Positions 18,661-28,531 of a DNA stretch of 64,000 nt are shown piece by piece; within the stretch, counting starts at the first letter, position 1, and every line of letters starts with the position of its first letter. The notes beneath the pieces are model-generated. The model searched no databases. It was given only the letters and a program-made list of their open reading frames with translations, and was not told the origin of the DNA. A program made the position numbers and the translations under genes. The stretch covers positions 1,860,001 through 1,924,000 of the forward strand of contig NZ_CP108370.1 in NCBI RefSeq assembly GCF_035953295.1, in the 5' to 3' direction. Origin of the DNA: Streptomyces sp. NBC_01335 (GTDB lineage: Bacteria; Actinomycetota; Actinomycetes; Streptomycetales; Streptomycetaceae).

Positions 18661-19500
18661 TCAGCGCTTTCGAACGCCCTCGGCGAGTTCGCCCGCGAGC
18701 GCCTTCACCGCTGCCGTACCGGCGGCCGCGTCGGGGGCGTCCAGGATGGCCTTGACGAAGGCCGATCCGACGATGACGCCGTCCGCGAACCCGGCGACCT
18801 CGGCGGCCTGGGCCGCGTTGGAGACGCCGAGGCCGACGCAGACCGGGAGGGAGGTGGTGGCGCGGGTGCGGACCACCAGGTTCTGGGCCTGGTCGCCGAC
18901 GGACGCGCGGGTGCCGGTGACGCCCATGAGGGAGGCGGCGTAGACGAAGCCGGAACCGGCCGCCGTGATGGTGGCGAGGCGTTCGTCGCGGCTGCTGGGG
19001 GCGACGACGAAGACGGTCGCGAGGCCGTGCTTCTCCGCGTTCTCGCGCCACACCGCCGACTCCTGGACCGGCAGGTCGGGCAGGATGCAGCCGGCGCCGC
19101 CCGCCGCGGCCAGCTCGGCGGTGAACCGCTCGATGCCGTAGCGGTCGATGGGGTTCCAGTAGGTCATCACGAGGATCGGGGCGCCGGTCGCCTCGTACGC
19201 CTCGCGGACCGTGCGCATCACGTCGGCGATCCGCACGCCGCCGCGCAGCGCGATGTCGTCGGCGGTCTGGATGACGGGGCCGTCGAGCACCGGGTCGCTG
19301 TGCGGCAGGCCCACCTCGACGACGTCCGCACCGCCGGCGATGGCGGCCTTGACGGCCTCGATGCCACCGTCCACGGTCGGGAAGCCGGCCGGGAGGTAGG
19401 CGATGAGGGCCGCGCGGTCCTCGGCCTTCGCGGCGGCGAGGGTGGTGTTCAGCAGTTCGATGGTGCCGGTGTGGCTGGTGTGGCGGGTGTTGTCGCTCAC
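18661..19500 (-). CDS. trpA: Tryptophan synthase alpha chain
   Basis: TrpA (279 residues) splits indole-3-glycerol phosphate to indole and glyceraldehyde-3-phosphate and passes indole to TrpB. The catalytic glutamate lies in [12 protein letters not shown] near residue 59 and the catalytic aspartate in [10 protein letters not shown] near 130. The phosphate-binding [13 protein letters not shown] is also present. GTG 19500 overlaps the trpB stop (GTGA), coupling the two subunits. Confidence 0.96.
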   Translation of the reverse strand: MSDNTRHTSHTGTIELLNTTLAAAKAEDRAALIAYLPAGFPTVDGGIEAVKAAIAGGADVVEVGLPHSDPVLDGPVIQTADDIALRGGVRIADVMRTVREAYEATGAPILVMTYWNPIDRYGIERFTAELAAAGGAGCILPDLPVQESAVWRENAEKHGLATVFVVAPSSRDERLATITAAGSGFVYAASLMGVTGTRASVGDQAQNLVVRTRATTSLPVCVGLGVSNAAQAAEVAGFADGVIVGSAFVKAILDAPDAAAGTAAVKALAGELAEGVRKR

Positions 19501-20783
19501 TTGACGTCCCCCTCGATCTCCGCGCCGGTGCCGGCCGCGTCCGCCTCGACGGCCGCGTCGGTGTCGTACAGCCCGAAGTAGCGGGCCGCCGTGTCCATGT
19601 CCTTGTCGCCGCGCCCGGAGAGGTTGATGACGATCAGCCCCTCCTCGCCCAGCTGCTTGCCGATCTCCAGGGCACCGGCGAGCGCGTGGGCGCTCTCGAT
19701 GGCCGGGATGATGCCCTCGGTGCGCGAGAGCAGCCGCAGGGCCGACATCGCGGCGGCGTCGGTCACCGCGATGTACTCGCCGCGGCCGACGTCCTTGAGG
19801 TACGAGTGCTCCGGGCCGATGCCCGGGTAGTCCAGGCCGGCCGAGATGGAGTACGGCTCGGTGATCTGGCCCTCGTCGTCCTGGAGGACGTAGCTGCGCG
19901 AGCCGTGCAGGATGCCGGGTTCGCCCGCGGTGAGGGTCGCCGCGTGCTCGCCGGTCTCGACGCCGTGTCCGGCGGGCTCGCAGCCGATGAGGCGGACGGA
20001 GGTGTCCTGGAGGAAGGCGTGGAAGAGGCCGATGGCGTTGGAGCCGCCGCCGACGCAGGCGATGGCGGCGTCCGGCAGCCGGCCGGCGCGTTCCAGGATC
20101 TGGCGGCGGGCCTCCACCCCGATGACCCGGTGGAAGTCGCGGACCATGGCCGGGAAGGGGTGCGGACCGGCGACCGTGCCGAAGAGGTAGTGGGTGTGGT
20201 CCACGTTGGCGACCCAGTCGCGGAACGCCTCGTTGATGGCGTCCTTGAGGGTGCGGGAGCCGGACTTCACGGCGACGACCTCGGCACCGAGCATCCGCAT
20301 GCGGGCGACGTTGAGCGCCTGGCGCTCGGTGTCGATCTCACCCATGTAGATGGTGCACTCCAGGCCGAACAGCGCGCAGGCGGTCGCGGTGGCGACGCCG
20401 TGCTGGCCGGCTCCGGTCTCGGCGATGACCCGGGTCTTGCCCATGCGCTTGGTGAGGAGCGCCTGCCCCAGCACGTTGTTGATCTTGTGCGAGCCGGTGT
20501 GGTTGAGGTCCTCGCGCTTGAGGAAGACGCGGGCGCCGCCCGCGTGCTCGGCGAAGCGGGAGACCTCGGTCAGGGCGCTGGGGCGGCCGGTGTAGTTGAC
20601 CATGAGCTCGTTGAGCTCGGCGGCGAAGGCCGGGTCGGCCTTGGCCTTGTCGTACTCGACGGCGACCTCGTCCACGGCGGCGACGAGCGCCTCCGGGATG
20701 AACTTGCCGCCGTAGGCGCCGAAATAGCCTTCGGCGCTGGGGATCAGACCCTCGGGGTCCGGAACGAAGAAGTCAGAGGACAT
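19497..20783 (-). CDS. trpB: Tryptophan synthase beta chain
   Basis: TrpB (428 residues) is the PLP enzyme joining indole and serine to tryptophan. [15 protein letters not shown] contains the PLP lysine; GGGSNAIG binds the cofactor phosphate; and [10 protein letters not shown] closes the active site. I take ATG 20783, with AGGAG 8 bases upstream, rather than the longer frame from 20807. It follows trpM after 171 bp, longer than the other junctions here, so an internal promoter is possible. Confidence 0.96.
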   Translation of the reverse strand: MSSDFFVPDPEGLIPSAEGYFGAYGGKFIPEALVAAVDEVAVEYDKAKADPAFAAELNELMVNYTGRPSALTEVSRFAEHAGGARVFLKREDLNHTGSHKINNVLGQALLTKRMGKTRVIAETGAGQHGVATATACALFGLECTIYMGEIDTERQALNVARMRMLGAEVVAVKSGSRTLKDAINEAFRDWVANVDHTHYLFGTVAGPHPFPAMVRDFHRVIGVEARRQILERAGRLPDAAIACVGGGSNAIGLFHAFLQDTSVRLIGCEPAGHGVETGEHAATLTAGEPGILHGSRSYVLQDDEGQITEPYSISAGLDYPGIGPEHSYLKDVGRGEYIAVTDAAAMSALRLLSRTEGIIPAIESAHALAGALEIGKQLGEEGLIVINLSGRGDKDMDTAARYFGLYDTDAAVEADAAGTGAEIEGDVK

Positions 20784-20954
20784 CCGACATGCTCCTGGAG
20801 ATGGCAACGGGTGGGTTCACCGGATGCGCCGGGGCGGAGCGGAGGGCCGCCGCGACCGGGGTCGGTCGGGGCGGGTACGGCGCGGCACGTCGACGCGGCA
20901 CGGACCCTTACGGGTGGGTGCGCGGGACGCGGACGGCCGGGCTCGCTGCGGCGC

Positions 20955-21146
20955 TCAGCCGGTGCGCCATCGCATGCCGTTGACCTGTCCCGGCTCGTCG
21001 CCGATGACGTAGCGGACCCGGCGGCCGTGCACCCGGCGGGCGGGCGCGCGGCAGCCCCGGTGCCAGAACGGCGGGGCGCAGCGTCGGGGCTGCGGGTGGT
21101 CGAGCGGGAGGAGCGGGGGCCGGCCGCCGCCGTGCGCCGGGGGCAC
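20955..21146 (-). CDS. trpM: TrpM-like small protein of the trp cluster
   Basis: A 63-codon frame from GTG 21146 (alternative GTG 21161) lies between trpC and trpB, where Streptomyces carries trpM (63 residues in S. coelicolor), a small protein reported to modulate tryptophan synthesis and differentiation. The C-terminus contains HRGCRAPARRVHGRRVRY and VIGDEPGQVNGMRWRTG; the N-terminus is rich in Pro and Gly. The 63-residue length, position and conserved-looking C-terminus support the call. No catalytic motif is visible. Confidence 0.7.
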   Translation of the reverse strand: MPPAHGGGRPPLLPLDHPQPRRCAPPFWHRGCRAPARRVHGRRVRYVIGDEPGQVNGMRWRTG

Positions 21147-21247
21147 GCGCGGCTCACGCACCGGCGCCCCGGCGGGGCGGGTGCCCTGCGGGGACGGCGG
21201 TGCGGAGCGCGGAGGCCCCGGCGGTACGGAGGCGGTCACGGCCGGGG

Positions 21248-22057
21248 TCAGCCCCGTCCGTGCCGGAGCGCGGGGTGGGTGCCGGCGGCGACCAGGTCGG
21301 CGACGGCGGCGCGCGGGTCGCGGCCGGTGACGAGCGACTCGCCGACGAGCACGGCGTCCGCGCCCGCGTTGGCGTACGCGATCAGGTCGTGCGGGCCCCG
21401 GACGCCGGATTCGGCGATCTTGACGATGTGGTCGGGGATCTCGGGGGCGACCCGCTCGAAGGTGGAGCGGTCGACCTTGAGGTCCTTGAGGTTGCGGGCG
21501 TTGACGCCGATGACGCGGGCGCCGGCGGCGACCGCGCGCTCGGCCTCCTCCTCGTCGTGGGCCTCGACGAGCGGGGTGAGGCCGATGGACTCGGCACGCT
21601 CGATCAGGGAGACGAGGGCCTCCTGGTCGAGGGCGGCGACGATCAGCAGGGCGAGGTCGGCGCCGTAGGCGCGGGCCTCCCACAGCTGGTAGGAGGTGAC
21701 GATGAAGTCCTTGCGCAGGACGGGGATGTCGACCTTGGCGCGGACGGCCTCCAGGTCCGCGAGCGAGCCGCCGAAGCGGCGCTGCTCGGTGAGGACCGAG
21801 ATGACGGACGCGCCGCCGGCCTCGTAGTCCGCGGCGAGCGCGGCCGGGTCGGCGATGGCTGCCAGGGCTCCCTTGGAGGGGCTGGAGCGCTTGACCTCGC
21901 AGATGACGTTGACGCCCTCGCCGCGCAGTGCGGCGACTCCGTCCTTGGCCCGGGGGGCGCGCGCCGCGCGGTCCTTGAGCTCGTCGAGGCTGACGCGCGC
22001 CTGCCGCTCCGCAAGGTCCGCACGGACGCCGTCAATGATCTCGTCGAGCACACTCAC
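21248..22057 (-). CDS. trpC: Indole-3-glycerol phosphate synthase
   Basis: TrpC (269 residues) closes the indole ring, converting carboxyphenylaminodeoxyribulose phosphate to indole-3-glycerol phosphate. [10 protein letters not shown] carries the catalytic lysine near residue 60, followed by VLRKDFIV and [11 protein letters not shown], all canonical. GTG 22057 gives the normal family length and follows a GAAGGGGG ribosome site. It is first in trpC-trpM-trpB-trpA. The 118 bp upstream show no leader peptide with clustered Trp codons. Confidence 0.95.
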   Translation of the reverse strand: MSVLDEIIDGVRADLAERQARVSLDELKDRAARAPRAKDGVAALRGEGVNVICEVKRSSPSKGALAAIADPAALAADYEAGGASVISVLTEQRRFGGSLADLEAVRAKVDIPVLRKDFIVTSYQLWEARAYGADLALLIVAALDQEALVSLIERAESIGLTPLVEAHDEEEAERAVAAGARVIGVNARNLKDLKVDRSTFERVAPEIPDHIVKIAESGVRGPHDLIAYANAGADAVLVGESLVTGRDPRAAVADLVAAGTHPALRHGRG

Positions 22058-22175
22058 GCGAGCGGCCCCCTTCCGGAAACGAACGAATGGTGGAGCAGGA
22101 TCAACCCTCTCGATGGTATCCGCAGGAGGGCGGCGGGCTCGCATCCGGCCGGTCGGCGTCCCAGCAGGTGGTCGT

Positions 22176-22757
22176 TCAGGGTGCCAGCGCGGTGCCGAAC
22201 GGGAGGTTCCGTACGACGCTGAAGACCAGCGCCACCGCGCCGATCCCCCACCACCAGCGGGGCGGGACGCTCATCCGCAGGGGCTGTCCCCGGGCGGTGC
22301 GCACGAGCCAGAGCGTCCAGAAGGCGGCGAAGAGGACGTACCCGGTGACGGCGAGGGCGTTGTCACCGAGCGCGGTCGCGAAGTCGCCGGTGGCGAAGGC
22401 GTGGGCGCTGCGCAGTCCGCCGCAGCCGGGGCAGAGCAGGCCGGTCAGCCGGAAGAGCGGGCAGACCGGGTAGTGGCCGGGTTCGTTGGGGTCGACGGTG
22501 GCGACGTACCCGAAGGCCCCGGCGACGGCGGCCAGGGTGGCGGCCGGCGCCACGAACCGCCGCAGGCCGTGCGCCGGGCGGCGCGGGGCGTGCGGGGGCG
22601 CGTACGGGGGTGTGTGCGGGTGGGCGTGCGCGTACGGGGGTGTGCGCGGGCCCGGCCCGGCCGGGGCGGGCCCGGCGGGGCTCCCGCTGCCCGGGGACGG
22701 GGGCGGGTCCGGGGGCGACGGGGTCGCGGCGGGGAGGGGCGAGGCGTCCACCCGCAC
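22176..22757 (-). CDS. DUF2752 membrane protein
   Basis: 193-residue DUF2752 protein. The first about 65 residues are Pro/His/Ala-rich low complexity (repeating PPYA..H). Then follow a membrane helix, the family motif [19 protein letters not shown] with three cysteines, and two further helices. DUF2752 has no established biochemical function. The gene sits between trpE and trpC and is one of three membrane genes there. A hairpin 24 nt upstream (22781-22807) separates it from the preceding gene. Start GTG 22757 or 22751. Confidence 0.8.
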   Translation of the reverse strand: MRVDASPLPAATPSPPDPPPSPGSGSPAGPAPAGPGPRTPPYAHAHPHTPPYAPPHAPRRPAHGLRRFVAPAATLAAVAGAFGYVATVDPNEPGHYPVCPLFRLTGLLCPGCGGLRSAHAFATGDFATALGDNALAVTGYVLFAAFWTLWLVRTARGQPLRMSVPPRWWWGIGAVALVFSVVRNLPFGTALAP

Positions 22758-22780
22758 GATTGTGCCCCCCGTACGCGCGA

Positions 22781-22807
22781 AGGCGCAGCCCGGGATGGGC
22801 TGCGCCT
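22781..22807 (-). terminator. Hairpin between HGxxPAAW gene and DUF2752 gene
   Basis: Perfect 11-bp inverted repeat (AGGCGCAGCCC / GGGCTGCGCCT, 5-nt loop). It could end transcripts from the upstream gene or attenuate read-through. Confidence 0.5.
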
Positions 22808-22880
22808 CTCGTGTCGCGTGGTCGCACCTGCGGGGCGGGGCGCCGCCCCGTACGGGCGGGGCCCCTGCTCCGGGGGCGTG

Positions 22881-23132
22881 TCAGTGGCTGAGCTGGGCCT
22901 CGCCGGCGCGGGCGCGGGCGGCGGCGTACTCCGGGGACTCCTTCGGCATGCCGAGTCCGGCCATCTTCATCGCCAGGCCCACGACGGCGCCCACGAGGGT
23001 CACGCCGATGCCGACCCAGAAGCCGGCCGGGTTGGCCGCGACCATGAAGACGCCTGCGACGCAGAAGCCGATGAACGAGATGATGACACCGGTCCAGGCG
23101 GCCGGGGTGTGTCCGTGGCTGCTGCCCGCCAT
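22881..23132 (-). CDS. HGxxPAAW motif membrane protein
   Basis: Small 83-residue protein starting MAGSSHGHTPAAW, which contains the defining HGxxPAAW motif of this actinobacterial family. Two membrane helices follow (about residues 14-34 and 40-58) and a charged C-terminal tail. A strong GAGGAG ribosome site lies 6 bases before the ATG. Known only as a family that accompanies trp genes; no function is established. Lies between the TIGR02234-type gene and the DUF2752 gene. Confidence 0.85.
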   Translation of the reverse strand: MAGSSHGHTPAAWTGVIISFIGFCVAGVFMVAANPAGFWVGIGVTLVGAVVGLAMKMAGLGMPKESPEYAAARARAGEAQLSH

Positions 23133-23287
23133 GAGTTGCTCCTCGTTGGTGTTGCGCGGTGTGTACCGGGGCTTGCGGTGGTGAGGCCCGCCCCCATTGT
23201 CCCGTACGCGGCGGCGGGACGTGAGCTGGGGGTGCCGGTGTTCCCCGTCGTGTCCGGGGCTTCCGGGCGGCGGCCCGGTCCGGGGCG

Positions 23288-23938
23288 CTAGCCGGTCGGG
23301 TCCTCGCCCCGGTCCAGGGCCTTCCACAGCTCCTCGGGCCGGTCGGGGTCCCGGGGGGTCGCGGGGGTCTTGCGGGGGCGGGGGGTCCCGTCGCGCTCGT
23401 ACCGGCCGGACATGGTGGGCCAGCGGCTCCCGAAGCGCAGCGCGAGCACCCCGGCGACCAGGATGAACAGGCCGCCCAGGGCGGTGACGAAGGGCCACGC
23501 GGTGTGGCTGAGGGCGTCGATGGTGGAGGCGGCGTCGCCGGTGGTCGCGGCGGCCTTCTCGTCGAGGGCGGCGCTGTCCGAGGCGCCGATCCAGGCGCTG
23601 AGGCCGGCGCCGAGGCCGCTGACGGCCAGCAGCCCGGCGACGACGTAGCGCCCGGTGCCCCGGACGGCGAAGACCGCGACGAGCGCGGCGAGGCCGACGA
23701 TCGCCAGCGCGGCGGGGGCACCGGTGACGTCCTGGCCGTCGGCGGTCAGCGGGAGGCTGCCGCCGGCGATGGGGGCCTCGCCGCGGGCCCAGGTCTGCCC
23801 GGAGGCGAGCAGGACGACGGCGGACCCGACGGCGCCGAGGAGCAGCCCGAGGGCCAGGCTCCGGCGGCTGGCGGGGGCGTCGGACGCGGTGGTACGGGCA
23901 CGGGGCTGGGGTACGGGGACGGCGCTCACGCCCTCCAC
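23288..23938 (-). CDS. Trp biosynthesis-associated membrane protein (TIGR02234-like)
   Basis: 216 residues with four predicted membrane helices (about 28-48, 75-93, 98-118, 146-166). An extracytoplasmic loop between helices 1 and 2 contains GQTWARG. The C-terminal tail is hydrophilic, Pro/Arg-rich. It corresponds to the actinobacterial membrane family found next to trpE/trpC. Start GTG 23938 or 23929. It is 65 nt downstream of trpE, in the same direction. The role in tryptophan synthesis is a family-level association only. Confidence 0.8.
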   Translation of the reverse strand: MEGVSAVPVPQPRARTTASDAPASRRSLALGLLLGAVGSAVVLLASGQTWARGEAPIAGGSLPLTADGQDVTGAPAALAIVGLAALVAVFAVRGTGRYVVAGLLAVSGLGAGLSAWIGASDSAALDEKAAATTGDAASTIDALSHTAWPFVTALGGLFILVAGVLALRFGSRWPTMSGRYERDGTPRPRKTPATPRDPDRPEELWKALDRGEDPTG

Positions 23939-24003
23939 TATCCCCTACCGCCCCGGAGCCCCTCGGGTGCCCCCTGATCGGGCCGCCTCCGATCCGCCGG
24001 GGG

Positions 24004-25527
24004 TCACCCGAGGGGCGCTCCGTGGTCGCGGAGCCGGTTGGCCGTGTGGACGGCGCGGAGCACGGCGGCCGCCTTGTTGCGGCACTCGTTGTCCTCGGCC
24101 ACCGGGTCGGAGTCGGCGACCACACCGGCTCCGGCCTGGACGTAGGCGGTCCCGTCGCGGAGCAGCGCGGTGCGGATGGCGATGGCGGTGTCGGAGTCGC
24201 CGGCGAAGTCGAGGTACCCGACGCAGCCTCCGTACAGCCCCCTGCGGTTGGGTTCGAGCTCCTCGATGATCTGCATGGCGCGCGGCTTGGGCGCCCCGGA
24301 GAGGGTGCCGGCGGGGAAGCAGGCGGTGAGGACGTCGAAGGCGGTGCGGTCCTCGGCGACGCGGCCGGTGACGGTCGAGACGATGTGCATCACGTGGGAG
24401 TACTTCTCGACGGACATGAAGTCGACCACCTCCACGCTGCCGGGTTCGCAGACGCGTCCGAGGTCGTTGCGGCCGAGGTCGACGAGCATGAGGTGCTCGG
24501 CGCGCTCCTTGGGGTCGGCGAGGAGTTCCTCGGCGAGGGCCTGGTCCTCCTGCGGGGTGGCGCCCCGGTGCCGGGTGCCGGCGATGGGGTGGACCATGGC
24601 GCGGCCGTCCTCGACCTTGACGAGGGCCTCGGGGCTGGAGCCGACGACGTCGAAGCCGTCGAACCGGAAGAGGTACATGTACGGAGACGGGTTGGTGGCC
24701 CGCAGCACCCGGTAGACGTCGAGCGCGCTCGCGGTGCACGGCGTCTCGAAGCGCTGGGAGGGCACGACCTGGAAGGCCTCGCCGGCCCGGATGCGCTCCT
24801 TGATGTCCTCGACGGCCCTCTGGTAGGCCGGGCCGCCCCAGAGGGCGGTGTACGGCGGCAGCTCGGAGGGGGGCAGCACGGCGGGGGCGTTCTCGACGGG
24901 GCGGCGCAGGTCGCGTTCCATGGCGTCGAGCCGGGCGACGGCGTCCTCGTACGCCTCCTCGACGCCGCTCTCCAGGTCGTTGTGGTTGATCGCGTTGGCG
25001 ATCAGGAGGACGGTGCCGTCCCAGTGGTCGAGGACGGCGAGGTCGGAGGTGAGCATCATGGTGAGCTCGGGGAGGCCGAGGTCGTCGCCGCCGTGGTCGC
25101 CGATGCGTTCCAGGCGGCGCACGATGTCGTAGCCGAGGTAGCCGACCATGCCGCCGGTGAAGGGCGGCAGGCCCTCGGCGCCCGCGAGGTCGCGGGGGGT
25201 GTGCAGCGCCTCGGTGGTGGCGCGGAGCGCCTGGAGCGGGTCGCCGTCCCGGGGGACGCCGACGGGCGGGGTGCCGATCCAGTGGGCCTGGCCGTCGCGG
25301 GAGGTGAGGGTGGCGTGGCTGCGGACGCCGATGAAGGAGTACCGCGACCAGGTGCGGCCGTTCTCCGCGGATTCCAGCAGGAAGGTGCCGGGGCGCTCGG
25401 CGGCGAGTTTCCGGTAGAGGCCGACCGGGGTGTCGCCGTCCGCGAGGAGCCGCCGCACGACGGGGATGACGCGGCGGTCCACGGCCAGCTTGCGGAAGGT
25501 GTCGAGATCCATGTCGGCCGGCCTCAC
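24004..25527 (-). CDS. trpE: Anthranilate synthase component I
   Basis: TrpE (507 residues) makes anthranilate from chorismate with ammonia from a glutamine amidotransferase subunit not encoded in this window. The N-terminal LLES element ([19 protein letters not shown]) is the tryptophan feedback site. The chorismate-binding half contains [15 protein letters not shown] and [13 protein letters not shown] 25527 overlaps the hisI stop (GTGA); ATG 25512 is an alternative. Because it overlaps hisI there is no room for a trp leader, so control is likely by feedback or by the hisI promoter. Confidence 0.95.
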   Translation of the reverse strand: MRPADMDLDTFRKLAVDRRVIPVVRRLLADGDTPVGLYRKLAAERPGTFLLESAENGRTWSRYSFIGVRSHATLTSRDGQAHWIGTPPVGVPRDGDPLQALRATTEALHTPRDLAGAEGLPPFTGGMVGYLGYDIVRRLERIGDHGGDDLGLPELTMMLTSDLAVLDHWDGTVLLIANAINHNDLESGVEEAYEDAVARLDAMERDLRRPVENAPAVLPPSELPPYTALWGGPAYQRAVEDIKERIRAGEAFQVVPSQRFETPCTASALDVYRVLRATNPSPYMYLFRFDGFDVVGSSPEALVKVEDGRAMVHPIAGTRHRGATPQEDQALAEELLADPKERAEHLMLVDLGRNDLGRVCEPGSVEVVDFMSVEKYSHVMHIVSTVTGRVAEDRTAFDVLTACFPAGTLSGAPKPRAMQIIEELEPNRRGLYGGCVGYLDFAGDSDTAIAIRTALLRDGTAYVQAGAGVVADSDPVAEDNECRNKAAAVLRAVHTANRLRDHGAPLG

Positions 25528-25919
25528 GGGGTGTCGGAGTCGAGCAGGACGTCACGGTCGAAGCAGGTGCGCGCGCCGGTGTGGCAGGCGGCGCCCGTCT
25601 GGTCGACCTTGACGAGGACGGTGTCGGCGTCGCAGTCCAGGGCGACGGAGACGACGCGCTGGGTGTGGCCGGAGGTGTCCCCCTTGACCCAGTACTCCTG
25701 GCGGCTGCGGGACCAGTAGGTGCAGCGGCCGGTGGTCAGCGTGCGGTGCAGGGCCTCGTCGTCCATCCAGCCGAGCATGAGCACCTCACCGGTGTCGTAC
25801 TGCTGGGCGATGGCGGGGACGAGTCCGTCCGCGCCGCGCTTGAGGCGCGCGGCCACGGCGGGATCGAGGTTTCCTGCGGGCGGGGTACCGGGCGTACCGG
25901 ACGGGGGCGTGCTGCTCAT
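25524..25919 (-). CDS. hisI: Phosphoribosyl-AMP cyclohydrolase
   Basis: HisI (131 residues) opens the adenine ring of phosphoribosyl-AMP in histidine synthesis. [30 protein letters not shown], the Mg-binding DCDADTVLV and the zinc ligands in GAACHTG...TCF are all present. It is the single-domain form without the HisE pyrophosphohydrolase. The 5' 25 residues are Pro/Gly-rich and variable. It is separated from the main his cluster and overlaps trpE, tying the two pathways in one transcript. Confidence 0.95.
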   Translation of the reverse strand: MSSTPPSGTPGTPPAGNLDPAVAARLKRGADGLVPAIAQQYDTGEVLMLGWMDDEALHRTLTTGRCTYWSRSRQEYWVKGDTSGHTQRVVSVALDCDADTVLVKVDQTGAACHTGARTCFDRDVLLDSDTP

Positions 25920-26004
25920 GCGCCCCATTGTGCCGCGCGCTCCGGTGCCGGACGGCGCCCGGTCCACTGGGCGGACCGTGTGCCGCGGTCGTAGGCTGGC
26001 TGGC

Positions 26005-26637
26005 ATGTCGACCCATGCGAAGCGTGAACGTCTCCTGCTCGCCGACCTGTTGGAGGCGGCCGGCCCCGGGGCACCGACCCTGTGCGAGGGCTGGCTGACC
26101 CGGGACCTGGCCGCGCACGTGGTGGTGCGCGAGCGCCGGGCGGACGCGGCGGCCGGCATCGTGGTGGGGCCGTTGAAGGGCCGGATGGAGCGGGTGCGGC
26201 AGGAGTACGCGGAGAAGCCGTACGAGGAGCTGATCCAGCTCATCCGCACGGGTCCGCCGCGCTTCTCCCCGTTCGGCCTGAAGCAGGTGGACGAGGCGGC
26301 CAACACCGTGGAGTTCTACGTGCACGCCGAGGACGTCCGCCGGGCGCAGCCCGACTGGTCGCGGCGGGAGCTGGACCCGGTCTTCGCGGACGTGCTGTGG
26401 GCGCGGATGGAGCGGACCGCCCGGATGCTGGGGCACCGGTCCCCGGTGGGGCTGGTGCTGCGCCGCCCGGACGGGCGTACGGCGGTGGCGCGGAAGGGCA
26501 CCCCGGTGGTGACCGTGACCGGGGAGCCGGGCGAGCTGCTGCTCTTCGCGTTCGGGCGGCAGTCGGCGACGACGGTGGGCCTGGAGGGCGAGGAGGAGGC
26601 GGTGGAGCGGCTCCAGCTGTCGCAGCTCGGGATGTGA
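26005..26637 (+). CDS. TIGR03085-type metal-binding protein (DinB/maleylpyruvate isomerase-like)
   Basis: 210 residues. The N-terminal helical region ([32 protein letters not shown]) resembles the mycothiol-dependent maleylpyruvate isomerase/DinB-like fold, with histidines able to hold a divalent metal (AHVVVRE near 36 and [10 protein letters not shown] near 105). I recognise it as the TIGR03085 family; function is unknown. ATG 26005 begins right after a TAGGCT -10-like sequence (25992-25997), so it may be leaderless. It is divergent from hisI and convergent with the symporter gene. Confidence 0.75.
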   Translation: MSTHAKRERLLLADLLEAAGPGAPTLCEGWLTRDLAAHVVVRERRADAAAGIVVGPLKGRMERVRQEYAEKPYEELIQLIRTGPPRFSPFGLKQVDEAANTVEFYVHAEDVRRAQPDWSRRELDPVFADVLWARMERTARMLGHRSPVGLVLRRPDGRTAVARKGTPVVTVTGEPGELLLFAFGRQSATTVGLEGEEEAVERLQLSQLGM

Positions 26638-26663
26638 GCTCCGGCCCCGCGCTCGCCCGGAGC
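26638..26663. terminator. Bidirectional terminator
   Basis: 7-bp inverted repeat (GCTCCGG / CCGGAGC) with a 12-nt loop, filling most of the 35-bp gap between convergent genes. Confidence 0.45.
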
Positions 26664-26672
26664 CGGTGACCG

Positions 26673-28316
26673 TCAGGCCCGGGGCGCGTCGTGGAGGGGC
26701 GGTGCGCCGGCCGCGTGCCGGCGGGGTCCGGTGGTGGCGTCCCGGCGGCCGTTCTCGCGGGTGCGGCCGTTCTCGCGGGTGCGGGCGGGGCGGCGGGAGC
26801 CGAGGCGGGCGAGCAGGAAGCCGGCCGGGATGGTGACGAGCCCCGGGGTCTGCAGCGGGAACCAGTGGAAGTCGCGGTCCGGGAAGAGCGCGATCGGGGT
26901 GCCGGAGACCGCCGGTGAGAACGCCATCAGCAGCACGATCAGCGGCAGGGTCCCGTAGACGGTCCAGCGCACCCCGCGTGCGGTGAAGCCGGGCCGGAAG
27001 AGGGCGTTCAGCAGGACCGGCGGCAGCACGGACGCGGCGGCCGCGAAGGAGAGCGAGAGCAGCACCTGCGGGTTGCGCTCGTGGGTGTACGCGGAGACGA
27101 GGACGGCGAGCGCGCCGATCGCCACGACGGCCCAGCGGGCCCTGCGGATCTCCCGGGCGGACGCCCGGCCCTCCCCGTGGGCGCCCGCGTGCGCGGCGAA
27201 GTCCCGGGCGACACTGGAGGCGGCGGCGAGGGTGATGCCGGCCACCGCGGCGAGGGTGGTCGCGAAGGCGGCGCAGGCGACGAGGGCGAACAGCAGGCTC
27301 TGGCGGGGCCCGGCCGCGCCGGGGTCGAGCGCGCCGGTCACCATCAGCAGGGCGGTGTTGCCGCCCGGGTCCCCGGCGCGCAGCGTGTCCGCGCCGAGCA
27401 GGGCCGAGGCGCCGAGTCCCACGACGACGATCCCGGCGCAGAGCACAGCGACCGGGGCGACGGCCCAGACCCGTACCCGGCGGGCGGTGCGCGCGTCGCG
27501 CAGCGGGTGCAGCCGCATCGTGAGGTGCGGCATGCAGGCGGCCCCCAGGAGCAGGGTGATCTGGAACCCGATCAGGTCCAGCGCCCCGGTGCCGGTGCGG
27601 CCGAACTGGGCTCCGGGCGCGGCGTAGTGGGAGCCGGCGCCGCTGCCTTCGCGGGCGGCGTCGAAGAGCGCGGAGGGGGACCAGCCGTACCGGGCGAGGA
27701 CGAGTCCGGCGAGGAGCGTGACGGCGGCCACCACCACGCCGACCTTGAGGATCTGGACGTATCCGGTGCCGCGCATCCCGCCGAAGGCGGAGTAACCGAC
27801 CATCAGGGCCCCGCTGGCGACGGTGCATCCGGTCACCGCGCCTTCGGGGAGTCCGAACATGGCCGCCATCACCTTGCCCGCGGTGGTGAGTTGCACGAGC
27901 AGGAGCGGGGCGAGCACGGCCAGGGCGGCGATGCCCAGCGCCCTGCGGACCGACGGGTCCCCCAGCCGCTTCGCGAGGAAGTCGCCGAGGGTGAACACCC
28001 CTGCGGCGCGCAGCCGTTCGGAGAGTACGCGCAGGACGAGCACCAGTGAGGCGACGGTCGCCAGCGCGAAGGTCATCCCGTCGAACCCGGCGAGCGCCAC
28101 GGAGCCGGTGGTGGAGAGCAGGGTGGCGGCGGAGATGTAGTCCCCGGCGACGGCGAGCCCCCCGCCGACGGGCCCGAGCGCGGCGCCGCCCCCGGCGTAG
28201 AAGTGTTCCGGGTCGTCCTGGTCGGCGGCGGCGAGGCCGCAGAGCAGCAGGGAGAGCGCGACGAACCCGAGGAAGATCACCACTGCGAGGGAACGCGCGT
28301 CGGCAAAGGAGGACAT
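26673..28316 (-). CDS. Sodium:solute symporter (cation/acetate symporter-like)
   Basis: 547-residue transporter of the SSS family with about 13 hydrophobic helices. AVAGDYISAATLLSTTGSVAL near residue 55 is the region around the sodium site and resembles ActP-type cation/acetate symporters, so a short monocarboxylate is the likely substrate. The C-terminal 40 residues are Arg-rich and include repeated RTRENGR units. I start at ATG 28316, where the family similarity begins. The small DUF485 gene that often precedes actP is absent. The PucR-type regulator upstream in the same direction may control it. Confidence 0.85.
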   Translation of the reverse strand: MSSFADARSLAVVIFLGFVALSLLLCGLAAADQDDPEHFYAGGGAALGPVGGGLAVAGDYISAATLLSTTGSVALAGFDGMTFALATVASLVLVLRVLSERLRAAGVFTLGDFLAKRLGDPSVRRALGIAALAVLAPLLLVQLTTAGKVMAAMFGLPEGAVTGCTVASGALMVGYSAFGGMRGTGYVQILKVGVVVAAVTLLAGLVLARYGWSPSALFDAAREGSGAGSHYAAPGAQFGRTGTGALDLIGFQITLLLGAACMPHLTMRLHPLRDARTARRVRVWAVAPVAVLCAGIVVVGLGASALLGADTLRAGDPGGNTALLMVTGALDPGAAGPRQSLLFALVACAAFATTLAAVAGITLAAASSVARDFAAHAGAHGEGRASAREIRRARWAVVAIGALAVLVSAYTHERNPQVLLSLSFAAAASVLPPVLLNALFRPGFTARGVRWTVYGTLPLIVLLMAFSPAVSGTPIALFPDRDFHWFPLQTPGLVTIPAGFLLARLGSRRPARTRENGRTRENGRRDATTGPRRHAAGAPPLHDAPRA

Positions 28317-28425
28317 GGGCGGTACGCCACCAGAGCGCCCGGACTCCGTACAGGACACGGGCGTTCGGGGATGCTCCGGTACAGGGGGCGGGCCCGCACC
28401 TTGTGCGCGGTCACATCCGCCCGGC

Positions 28426-28531
28426 CCCGTGACCAGTGCCCCACCGGCCGCGGTGTCAGCCGGTGGGCAGCCGCCCGGCCCGTGACCAGTGCCGCGACCG
28501 GCCGCGGTGTCAGCCGGCGAGCAGCCGCCGG
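28426..28531. repeat. About 53-bp imperfect tandem duplication at the 3' end of the PucR gene
   Basis: The segment starting CCCGTGACCAGTGCC occurs at 28426 and again at 28479. Both copies continue into ACCGGCCGCGGTGTCAGCC and diverge by a few substitutions and one indel. The second copy contains the stop codon of the PucR-type gene (28510-28512), so the downstream copy looks like a remnant of that coding end. Confidence 0.7.

Noticed and set aside
22058..22175. Trp attenuator/leader upstream of trpC
   Set aside because: No short frame with clustered TGG codons and no competing hairpins were seen; trpE has no room for a leader because it overlaps hisI.
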